Positions 32,804 through 40,007 of a DNA stretch of 64,000 nucleotides are shown here, piece by piece. Positions within the stretch are counted from its first letter, which is position 1. Every line of letters begins with the position of its first letter. Made by a program: the position numbers and the translations under genes. This DNA is from Solirubrobacter phytolaccae (GTDB lineage Bacteria > Actinomycetota > Thermoleophilia > Solirubrobacterales > Solirubrobacteraceae): the NCBI RefSeq assembly GCF_027587195.1, contig NZ_JAPDDP010000013.1, forward strand, positions 62,001 through 126,000, given 5' to 3'. The notes under the pieces are model-generated. The model saw only the letters and a program-made list of their open reading frames with translations. It searched no databases and had not been told where the DNA came from.

Positions 32804-33720
32804 ACCGTCACTTCCTTCGGGTTGACGACCAGGGCGCGAGTGACGCGCCGGTCCCCGATGCGCTCCGTCGACCGTGCTTCGATCCGGGCGCCCTCGGCCA
32901 CCTCGGCCGCGAGCCGCTCGTCGGCGTCGTCGAACAGGACGAGCTCGCGCGCGTGCTCGTGTTCGCCGACCTCGACGCGCCCGAACTGAGGCAGCAGCCC
33001 GGAGGCCAGCCGCGAGTCGGGCCGCCCGACGACCTCGCCGAGCGGGCCGTGCTCGACGACACGACCGGCGTCGAGCAACGCCACGCTGTCGCAGGCGCGC
33101 CGGACGACGTCCATCTCGTGCGTGATCAACAGGACGGTCAACCCGAGCTCGGCGTTGATCGTGCGGAGCAGGTCGAGCACGGAGTTCGTGGTCTCGGCGT
33201 CGAGGGCAGAGGTCGCCTCGTCGGACAGCAGGAGTGCGGGCTCGGAGGCGAGGGCGCGGGCGATGCCGACGCGCTGCTTCTGGCCGCCGGAGAGCTGCGA
33301 CGGGTAGGACGCGCCGCGGTCGCCGAGCCCGACGAGGTCGAGCAGCTCGAGCGCGCGGCGGCGCCGCTCGGCCCGGCCGACGCCCGCGATCTCCAACGGC
33401 AGCGCGACGTTCTCGGCGGCGGTGCGCGAGGACAGCAGGTTGAACTGCTGGAAGATCATCCCGATCTGCCGGCGCGCCGCGCGCAGCTGCGCGCCGCGCA
33501 TCTTGGTGATGTCCTCGCCCTCGAGGTGGATCGTGCCGGCGGTCGGCTCCTCGAGCCGGTTCACGCAGCGGATCAGCGTGCTCTTGCCGGTGCCGCTGCG
33601 ACCGACGACGCCGACGATCTCGCCCTTCGGCACGACGAGATCGACGCCGTCGAGGGCGACGACACCGTTGGGGAAGGTCTTGCGTAAGCCGCTGATCTCG
33701 AGCATCGAGCGGCGGAGCAT
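32800..33720 (-). CDS. metN: Methionine ABC transporter ATPase
   Basis: A 306-residue ATPase with Walker A GRSGTGKSTL, the Q-loop MIFQQFNLLSSRTA, the signature LSGGQKQRVGIARAL and Walker B ALLLSDEATSALD. The spacing and FQQFNLL are typical of MetN. The C-terminal 60-70 residues correspond to a shortened version of the NIL regulatory domain, which binds methionine and inhibits transport. ATG 33720 is used; ATG 33705 is an alternative that removes five residues. The 84 bases upstream are shared with the divergent M6 protease and hold AGATC...GATCT arms (33737-33753). The region is too short for a full SAM-I riboswitch and I see none. Confidence 0.93.
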   Translation of the reverse strand: MLRRSMLEISGLRKTFPNGVVALDGVDLVVPKGEIVGVVGRSGTGKSTLIRCVNRLEEPTAGTIHLEGEDITKMRGAQLRAARRQIGMIFQQFNLLSSRTAAENVALPLEIAGVGRAERRRRALELLDLVGLGDRGASYPSQLSGGQKQRVGIARALASEPALLLSDEATSALDAETTNSVLDLLRTINAELGLTVLLITHEMDVVRRACDSVALLDAGRVVEHGPLGEVVGRPDSRLASGLLPQFGRVEVGEHEHARELVLFDDADERLAAEVAEGARIEARSTERIGDRRVTRALVVNPKEVTV

Positions 33721-33792
33721 AGAAACACCTGAACTCAGATCGTATTTAGATCTATTAGGACCGGGTGTCGGAAACCGTTATACGGACTGTCC

Positions 33793-33798
33793 TAAGCT
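33793..33798 (+). promoter_or_regulatory. -10 box of a probable leaderless message
   Basis: TAAGCT fits TAnnnT and lies 6 bases before GTG at 33805. There is no Shine-Dalgarno sequence between them. Confidence 0.45.
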
Positions 33799-33804
33799 CG
33801 AACT

Positions 33805-35847
33805 GTGCGGATGGTCCTCGCCGTGGTCGCGTTGCTGGTGCTCGTGGTCGCACCGGGAGCCTCCGCGGCGACCTGGGACGACTACAAGCCCATCCCCGGC
33901 GCCAACTACGCCGACCCGTCGCTCCGCCCGACGGTCAAGCAGTGGAAGGTCGCGATCGTCCTCGCCGACTTCCCGGACCGCGACTTCATCGTCTCCCAGT
34001 CCGAGAGCTCGACGCTCTGGGGCACGCCGACCGTCGAGGTGCACAGCGTTCCGCGCGCGGAGGTCCCGCGCTTCTACGCGGACTTCCTCAACCGCCCGCA
34101 GCGGCTCAACCACTTCCAGACGATGCACCGCTACTGGATGGAGAACTCCTACGGCCGCTACGGCGTCGAGCTGGTCCCGTTCGGGCCCTACCGGATGCCG
34201 CACCGCGCCTACCAGTACTTCCTGCGCCAGTACGCCGCGGTCGCCGATTCGTGCCCGACGCCGGCGCTCACGCCCTGCAACGCGAACTTCCGCGCCGACG
34301 CCCGGGCGGCGTGGGAGCGGGACGTCGGCACGCAGGCCGCGGCCGCGTTCGACAACGTCTTCTACGTCGCGGCGGGCGCGGCCGAGAGCGACACGTGGCG
34401 GGAGTTCGGCGAGATGCGCTTCACGGGTCCGGAGGCGATCCCCGACCGGTTCGGCCCGCACCCGCGCGACGCGCTCACGGCCAACTGGGCGCGGACGCGC
34501 TTCGCGCCGTGGACCTCGTGGGCGTCCGCCGCGAGCATTTGGCCGACGGCGTCCGGCGACACGGCGACCGCCGCCGAGACGACCGGGATGGGTGGCTACG
34601 CGCACGAGCTCTCCCACAACCTGGGGCTCGACGACAACTACAACAACCCGTTCGCCAGGACCGTGCAGCGGTCGGCCAGTGGCAACTGGGACATGATGAG
34701 CCGCGGCTCGTCCAACGGTCCCGGCGGGCCGCACACGCGCTGGCTGGTGCCGTCGACCCAGGGCGGGTCGCTCGGCGCGCAGCACGCGATCCACAACAAG
34801 GCCGCGCTCGGCTTCCTCGACGCCGGCGATGTCCTGCACTTGAGCCGGGAGCTGCTCGCGACGGCCGGGCCCGCGGTGGTGGACGTCAAGGCGCGCGAGG
34901 TGGCGCCGCACGGCGAGACGGTCGGCGTCGACGTCGCGCTCGACGGCGACGGTGGCGACCAGTCCGCGCCGTGCACGTTCGCCGCGAACCCGCTGTGCGA
35001 CGGCGGCGGCTACGACCGCTACACGCTCGAGGTCGTCCAGCAGATCGGGTCCGACTCGTTCCTTCCTGGGCACGGCGTGCTGATCGCCAAGGCCAAGGAC
35101 CGCAGCTCGTCGTGTGGGAGCTTCCGGTGCTCGCTCTGGTACGTGGACGCGAACCCGCGGGACATCGACCAGGTCGACTACGTGCGGCCGGACGGGACGG
35201 CGATCAAGGTCAACGCGGGCGACGACCGCCAGCTCGACGACGCGGCGTTCGACGCCGGCGTCGGCTCAGGCACGCGGGCCGAGTACGTCGACGCGGCGAA
35301 CCGGCTGCACTTCTACGTCATCGACCGGCGCACGGACGCCGACGGCGTCCTGCACCACACCGTGGCGGTCCGCTCCCTCGACGACACGGGGGCGCGGCTG
35401 CGCGGCGTGCGGGTCGGCGCGCCGACCGTGCACCGCGATGGCGACGCGACCACGTGCACGTTCCCGGTCACGAACACGGGCGACAGTGCGGACGTCCTGC
35501 GCCTGTGGGCGACATCGGCGCGGCTGCGCACCGTGCTCGTGGCGCCGCGGGCCGGCGAGACCGTGCTCGTGCCGGTGGACGTCGAGCCCGGGCCGGGTCG
35601 CGTGACGTTGACGGCGGTCTCCGAGAGCGACGACACGCGGTCCGCCAGCGCCTCGTGCGGTGGGGCGAACTCGAAAGTGCAAGAATTCCCATCGGGATCA
35701 TGGACTTTCGGTAAGGTGCGAACTCCGATCAGCTTCGAGCTATTTCGAAGGAGCGCACTTCGTGAAGTCCCACACGCCCAAGTTCATGGCCCTGGCAGCC
35801 ACCTTTCTCGCCTTGGTCGTGTCGGCCTGTGGCGGCGCGAGCGATGA
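33805..35847 (+). CDS. Secreted M6-like zinc metalloprotease
   Basis: A 680-residue exported protein. GTG at 33805 starts a signal peptide ending near APGASAA. The catalytic region resembles immune-inhibitor-A/M6 peptidases: YWMENSYGRYGVEL, then GYAHELSHNLGLDDNY with the HExxH zinc helix and downstream aspartate, and later SASGNWDMMSRGS, the Met-turn region. A beta-rich C-terminal part follows. From about residue 625 (after SASCGG) the sequence stops looking like a domain, and the frame continues through the promoter and 86 bases into the next gene. This may be a genuine long tail or a shifted reading frame near 35,660. The protease identity is fairly secure, the C-terminus doubtful. Confidence 0.75.
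   Translation: MRMVLAVVALLVLVVAPGASAATWDDYKPIPGANYADPSLRPTVKQWKVAIVLADFPDRDFIVSQSESSTLWGTPTVEVHSVPRAEVPRFYADFLNRPQRLNHFQTMHRYWMENSYGRYGVELVPFGPYRMPHRAYQYFLRQYAAVADSCPTPALTPCNANFRADARAAWERDVGTQAAAAFDNVFYVAAGAAESDTWREFGEMRFTGPEAIPDRFGPHPRDALTANWARTRFAPWTSWASAASIWPTASGDTATAAETTGMGGYAHELSHNLGLDDNYNNPFARTVQRSASGNWDMMSRGSSNGPGGPHTRWLVPSTQGGSLGAQHAIHNKAALGFLDAGDVLHLSRELLATAGPAVVDVKAREVAPHGETVGVDVALDGDGGDQSAPCTFAANPLCDGGGYDRYTLEVVQQIGSDSFLPGHGVLIAKAKDRSSSCGSFRCSLWYVDANPRDIDQVDYVRPDGTAIKVNAGDDRQLDDAAFDAGVGSGTRAEYVDAANRLHFYVIDRRTDADGVLHHTVAVRSLDDTGARLRGVRVGAPTVHRDGDATTCTFPVTNTGDSADVLRLWATSARLRTVLVAPRAGETVLVPVDVEPGPGRVTLTAVSESDDTRSASASCGGANSKVQEFPSGSWTFGKVRTPISFELFRRSALREVPHAQVHGPGSHLSRLGRVGLWRRER
35688..35717 (+). 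promoter_or_regulatory. Promoter with ATCGGGAT motif before sulfate transporter
   Basis: CCCATCGGGATCATG begins at 35688 and a -10-like TAAGGT follows at 35712-35717. GAAGGAG (35747-35753) is the ribosome site, 8 bases before GTG at 35762. The ATCGGG element sits where a -35 box or overlapping operator would be. Confidence 0.45.
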
Positions 35848-36817
35848 GGTAGGCAGCAGCAACAGCTCGGAGTCCACGAACGCCGCCGCGACTGACGGCG
35901 GCGGCGCCGAGGTCAAGCTCTCGCTGGTCGCCTACGCGGTGCCGAAGGTGGGCTTCGACCTCGTCATCCCGGCCTTCAACCAGACGCCGGAAGGCAAGGG
36001 CGTCACGTTCAGCCAGTCCTACGGCGCCTCCGGCGACCAGTCGCGCAAGGTCGAGTCCGGCCTGCCGACGGACATCGTGAACTTCTCCGTCGAGCCCGAC
36101 GTGACCCGGCTCGTGAAGTCCGGCCAGGTCGACGAGGACTGGAACCAGGGCGAGCACAAGGGCATCCCGTTCGGCTCCGTGGTCACGATCGTGACGCGCA
36201 AGGGCAACCCCAAGGGCATCAAGACCTGGGACGACCTGCTCAAGGACGGCGTCGAGGTCGTCACACCCAACCCGTTCTCGTCCGGCTCCGCGAAGTGGAA
36301 CCTGCTCGCGCCGTACGCCGAGAAGTCGAACGGCGGGCAGGACCCGAAGGCCGGCCTGGACTACCTGAGCAAGCTCATCGGCGACCACATCAAGGTGCAG
36401 CCCAAGTCCGGCCGTGAGGCGACCGAGACGTTCCTGCAGGGCACCGGCGACGTGCTCCTGTCCTACGAGAACGAGGCGCTGTTCGCCGAGCGCAACGGCG
36501 AAGAGGTCGAGCACACCAACCCGCCGGTGACGTTCAAGATCGAGAACCCGGTCGCGGTCCTCAACACGTCCAAGAACAAGGAGAAGGCGCAGGCCTTCGT
36601 CGACTTCCTCTACACGCCCGAGGGCCAGGAGAAGTGGGCCGAGGCCGGCTTCCGCCCGGTCGACCCGGACGTCGCCGCCAAGCACGCCGCCGACTTCCCG
36701 GAGCCCGAGAAGCTGTGGACGATCGACGACCTCGGCGGCTGGGGCAAGGTCAACGACGAGCTCTTCGAGCCCGAGACCGGCTCCGTGGCGAAGATCTACG
36801 ACGAGGCCACGAGCTAG
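35762..36817 (+). CDS. sbp: Sulfate ABC transporter substrate-binding lipoprotein
   Basis: A 351-residue sulfate/thiosulfate binder. GTG at 35762 follows a good GAAGGAG site. The signal peptide ends in the lipobox VVSAC. The mature part has LSLVAYAVPKVGFDLVIPAF, FSQSYGASGDQSRKVESGLP, the VNFSVEPDV and NPFSSGSAKWNLLAPY segments and LSYENEALFAER, all typical of Sbp/CysP. It captures sulfate for the CysTWA permease encoded immediately downstream. The preceding protease frame runs 86 bases into it. Sulfate starvation should induce the operon; the ATCGGGAT motif upstream is a candidate control site. Confidence 0.93.
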   Translation: MKSHTPKFMALAATFLALVVSACGGASDEVGSSNSSESTNAAATDGGGAEVKLSLVAYAVPKVGFDLVIPAFNQTPEGKGVTFSQSYGASGDQSRKVESGLPTDIVNFSVEPDVTRLVKSGQVDEDWNQGEHKGIPFGSVVTIVTRKGNPKGIKTWDDLLKDGVEVVTPNPFSSGSAKWNLLAPYAEKSNGGQDPKAGLDYLSKLIGDHIKVQPKSGREATETFLQGTGDVLLSYENEALFAERNGEEVEHTNPPVTFKIENPVAVLNTSKNKEKAQAFVDFLYTPEGQEKWAEAGFRPVDPDVAAKHAADFPEPEKLWTIDDLGGWGKVNDELFEPETGSVAKIYDEATS

Positions 36818-36823
36818 GGCCTC

Positions 36824-37651
36824 ATGGCGTCGCTCGCGGTTCCGAAGCCGCCTGCGCGGACGCGGCGCAGCCTCGGTGGCGGGGTCGGCCCGATCGGGCT
36901 CGGCGTCGCCACGCTGTGGCTGAGCCTCATCGTCCTGCTGCCGCTCGCGGCCGTGCTGACGAAGTCGCTCGAGGGCGGGTTGGGTGGGTTCTGGGACGCG
37001 ATCAGCGCCCCGTCCGCCCGCTACGCGCTGCTGCTCACGACGGCGATCTCGGCGCTCGTGGCGCTGATCAACGTCGTCACGGGCACGCTCATCGCGTGGG
37101 TGCTCGTCCGTGACGACTTCCGCGGCAAGTCGCTGGTCAACGCGATCATCGACCTGCCGTTCGCGCTGCCGACGATCGTCGCCTCGATCGTGCTGCTCTC
37201 GCTCTACGGCCCGCGCAGCCCGGTCGGCATCCACCTGTACGCGACCAAGCCGGCGGTGATCCTGGCGCTGGCGTTCGTGACGCTGCCGTTCGTCGTGCGC
37301 TCCGTGCAGCCCGTGCTGATGGAGGTCGACCGCGAGGCCGAGCAGGCCGCGGCCTCGCTCGGCGCGAGCGGCTGGACGACGTTCCGGCGGATCATCCTGC
37401 CCGCGCTGTACCCGGCGCTGCTCGGCGGCGCCGGGCTGGCGTTCGCGCGGGCGATCGGCGAGTTCGGCTCTGTCGTGCTGATCGGCGGTGGCATCCCGCG
37501 CGACACCGAGGTGGCTTCCCAGTACATCGCCAAGCAGATCGAGACGGACCGCCCGGCGAGCGCCGCGGCCGTGTCCGTGGCGCTGCTGCTGATCTCGTTC
37601 GCGGTGCTGTTCGCGATCCGCTGGTTCACCAAGCGCAAGGACGTGGGATGA
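36824..37651 (+). CDS. cysT: Sulfate ABC transporter permease CysT
   Basis: A 275-residue membrane protein with six helices. The EAA loop is [20 protein letters not shown], followed by [28 protein letters not shown] and [15 protein letters not shown] are characteristic of CysT/CysU. It forms the sulfate channel with CysW. It starts 6 bases after the sbp stop and its own stop overlaps the next ATG, so the four genes 35762-39410 form one operon. Confidence 0.94.
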   Translation: MASLAVPKPPARTRRSLGGGVGPIGLGVATLWLSLIVLLPLAAVLTKSLEGGLGGFWDAISAPSARYALLLTTAISALVALINVVTGTLIAWVLVRDDFRGKSLVNAIIDLPFALPTIVASIVLLSLYGPRSPVGIHLYATKPAVILALAFVTLPFVVRSVQPVLMEVDREAEQAAASLGASGWTTFRRIILPALYPALLGGAGLAFARAIGEFGSVVLIGGGIPRDTEVASQYIAKQIETDRPASAAAVSVALLLISFAVLFAIRWFTKRKDVG

Positions 37652-38427
37652 GCACCCGGATCGCGCTGCGCTCCGTCGCGCTCACCTACCTCGGCGTGCT
37701 CGTCGTCGTGCCGCTGGCGATGATCTTCTACCGCACGTTCGAGGACGGCTTCGTCGCCTTCTTCGAGTCGGTGACGACGCCCGCCGCGATCTCCGCGATC
37801 TCGCTGTCGCTGACGATCGTCGCGATCGTCGTGCCGCTGAACGTGGTCTTCGGGCTGGTGACGGCGCTCGCGCTGGCCCGCGGCAACTTCCCCGGCAAGG
37901 GCCTGCTGCAGGCCGTCGTGGACCTCCCGTTCGCGGTCTCGCCGGTGATCGTCGGCGTCGCCCTGATCCTGTTCTGGGGCAACGACGGCTGGCTCGGCGG
38001 CGCGTTCCCGGTCATCTTCTCGCTGCCCGGGATGGTGCTCGCGACCGTGTTCGTCACGCTGCCGTTCGTCGTGCGCGAGGTCGAGCCGGTGCTGCGCGAG
38101 ATCGGCACCGAGCAGGAGGAGGCCGCGTCCACGCTCGGCGCCTCGCGCTGGCAGACGTTCTGGCGCATCACGCTCCCGGCGATCCGGGTCGGCGTGGGCT
38201 ACGGCGTCGTCCTCACCGTCGCCCGTTCCCTGGGCGAGTTCGGCGCGCTGACCGTCGTCGCGGGCGGCGTCGCCGGCGAGTCGCAGACGCTGACCCTGCT
38301 CGTCCACGCCCGCTACATCGACGACCACAACACCTTCGGCGCGTACTCGGCGGCCACGGTGCTGATGGGCCTCGCGCTCGTGACCCTCGTCCTCATGACC
38401 CTGCTCGAAAGGAGGCGGGAGGCATGA
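37648..38427 (+). CDS. cysW: Sulfate ABC transporter permease CysW
   Basis: A 259-residue partner permease with six helices. It has the EAA loop [20 protein letters not shown] followed by [14 protein letters not shown], and [20 protein letters not shown] and [15 protein letters not shown], as in CysW. The ATG lies in the cysT stop (ATGA), and the stop overlaps the ATG of cysA. It forms the transmembrane heterodimer with CysT. Confidence 0.94.
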   Translation: MSTRIALRSVALTYLGVLVVVPLAMIFYRTFEDGFVAFFESVTTPAAISAISLSLTIVAIVVPLNVVFGLVTALALARGNFPGKGLLQAVVDLPFAVSPVIVGVALILFWGNDGWLGGAFPVIFSLPGMVLATVFVTLPFVVREVEPVLREIGTEQEEAASTLGASRWQTFWRITLPAIRVGVGYGVVLTVARSLGEFGALTVVAGGVAGESQTLTLLVHARYIDDHNTFGAYSAATVLMGLALVTLVLMTLLERRREA

Positions 38428-39410
38428 TCACCGTCACCAACGTGTCCAAGCGCTTCGGCGACTTCACCGCCCTCGACGACGTGTCGCTGGAGGTCCCGGA
38501 CGGGTCGCTCACCGCGCTCCTGGGGCCGTCGGGCTCGGGCAAGTCGACGCTGCTGCGGATCATCGGCGGGCTCGAGTTCGCGGACTCCGGCTCGGTGGTC
38601 ATCCACGGCGAGGACGTCACGGGCGTGGTGCCGCAGAAGCGCGGCATCGGCTTCGTCTTCCAGCACTACGCCGCGTTCAAGCACATGACCGTGCACGACA
38701 ACGTCGGCTTCGGCCTGAAGATCCGCAAGACGCCGAAGGAGCGGATCGACGAGCGCGTGAACGAGCTGCTGAAGATCGTCGGCCTCGGCGGGTTCGCGAA
38801 GCGCTACCCGTCGCAGCTGTCCGGTGGCCAGCGCCAGCGGATGGCGCTCGCGCGGGCGCTGGCCGTGGAGCCGCGCGTGCTGCTCCTCGACGAGCCGTTC
38901 GGCGCCCTGGACGCGAAGGTCCGCGCCGAGCTGCGCGAGTGGCTGCGCCGCCTGCACGAGGAGGTCCACGTGACGACGCTCCTGGTCACCCACGACCAGG
39001 AGGAGGCGCTGTCGATCGCGGACAACATCGCGGTCATGGACAACGCGCACATCGAGCAGGTCGGCGGGCCGCGCGAGCTCTACGACCGGCCCGCGAACTC
39101 GTTCGTGATGGGCTTCCTCGGCCCGGTCGCGCAGGTCGACGACACGCTCGTGCGCCCGCACGACATCTCGCTCCTCAGCCGGCCCGAGGGCGACGCGCGC
39201 GAGGCGCAGGTCACGCGCGTGAGCCACCTCGGCTTCGAGGTCCGCGTCGAGCTGCAGCTGGGCGACGGCCAGCCCGTCTTCGCGCAGCTCACGCGTACCG
39301 AGGCAGCTCAGCTGGAGCTCAGCGCGGGCGACATCGTGTGGCTAGCCCTTACCGGGGACCGCGATGCCCGACTCGTAAGCGAGGACGACCGCCTGGACGC
39401 GGTCGCGTAG
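38424..39410 (+). CDS. cysA: Sulfate ABC transporter ATPase CysA
   Basis: A 328-residue ATPase with Walker [15 protein letters not shown]-loop [14 protein letters not shown], signature [15 protein letters not shown] and Walker [32 protein letters not shown] and the sequence after it are typical of CysA. The C-terminal domain (from about residue 235) is the TOBE-like regulatory part. It energises the CysTW permease. Its final 69 bases overlap the 3' end of the convergent response-regulator gene, which is longer than most overlaps here. Confidence 0.94.
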   Translation: MITVTNVSKRFGDFTALDDVSLEVPDGSLTALLGPSGSGKSTLLRIIGGLEFADSGSVVIHGEDVTGVVPQKRGIGFVFQHYAAFKHMTVHDNVGFGLKIRKTPKERIDERVNELLKIVGLGGFAKRYPSQLSGGQRQRMALARALAVEPRVLLLDEPFGALDAKVRAELREWLRRLHEEVHVTTLLVTHDQEEALSIADNIAVMDNAHIEQVGGPRELYDRPANSFVMGFLGPVAQVDDTLVRPHDISLLSRPEGDAREAQVTRVSHLGFEVRVELQLGDGQPVFAQLTRTEAAQLELSAGDIVWLALTGDRDARLVSEDDRLDAVA

Positions 39411-40007
39411 ACCGAGCTTCATCAGCAGCCGGGCCACGTGCGTCTTGACCGTGGTCTCGGAGACGACGAGCTCGGCGGCGATCTCGGCGTTGGACAGGCC
39501 GCGCGCGACGCAGCGGAAGACCTCCAGCTCGCGCGCGGTCAGCTCGTCCAGGCCGGGCGGCGGGGTGTGCCGCGTCGGTGTGGCGGCCGCGAACTCCTCG
39601 ATCAGGCGGCGGGTGATGGACGGCGCGAGCAGCGCCTCGCCCTGGGCGACGACGCGGATGCCGGCCGCGAGCTGCTCGGGCGGGACGTCCTTGAGCAGGA
39701 AGCCGGACGCGCCCGCGCGCAGGGCTTCGTAGACGTACTCGTTGAGGTCGAACGTGGTGAGCATGAGCACGCGGGTCGGGTGCTCGCCGGCCTGGGAGAG
39801 CAGGCGGCGCGTGGCCTCGATGCCGTCCAGCTCGGGCATGCGGATGTCCATCAGGACGACGTCGGGCTTCAGGCGCTTGGCCTGCTCGACGGCGTCCAGG
39901 CCGTCGGTGGCCTCGCCGATCACGTCGAGGTCGTCCTCGGCGTCGAGGATCATCCGGAAGCCGGCGCGCACGAGCGCCTGGTCGTCGGCGATGAGGAGGC
40001 GGATCAT
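39342..40007 (-). CDS. NarL-family response regulator
   Basis: A 221-residue regulator. The receiver has [12 protein letters not shown], phospho-acceptor Asp54 in [12 protein letters not shown] and the lysine in FLLKD. The LuxR-type DNA-binding domain reads [20 protein letters not shown], then [20 protein letters not shown]. The ATG overlaps the stop of the fused double kinase (ATGA), so that kinase is its partner. The inverted repeat GGGATGA-N7-TCATCCC in the divergent promoter between the kinase and the MacB-like transporter is a natural target. Confidence 0.94.
   Translation of the reverse strand: MIRLLIADDQALVRAGFRMILDAEDDLDVIGEATDGLDAVEQAKRLKPDVVLMDIRMPELDGIEATRRLLSQAGEHPTRVLMLTTFDLNEYVYEALRAGASGFLLKDVPPEQLAAGIRVVAQGEALLAPSITRRLIEEFAAATPTRHTPPPGLDELTARELEVFRCVARGLSNAEIAAELVVSETTVKTHVARLLMKLGLRDRVQAVVLAYESGIAVPGKG

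Noticed and set aside
33721-33804. Possible SAM riboswitch upstream of metNIQ
   Set aside because: The divergent gap is only 84 bases and lacks the conserved helices of SAM-I; nothing recognisable as another SAM class is seen.
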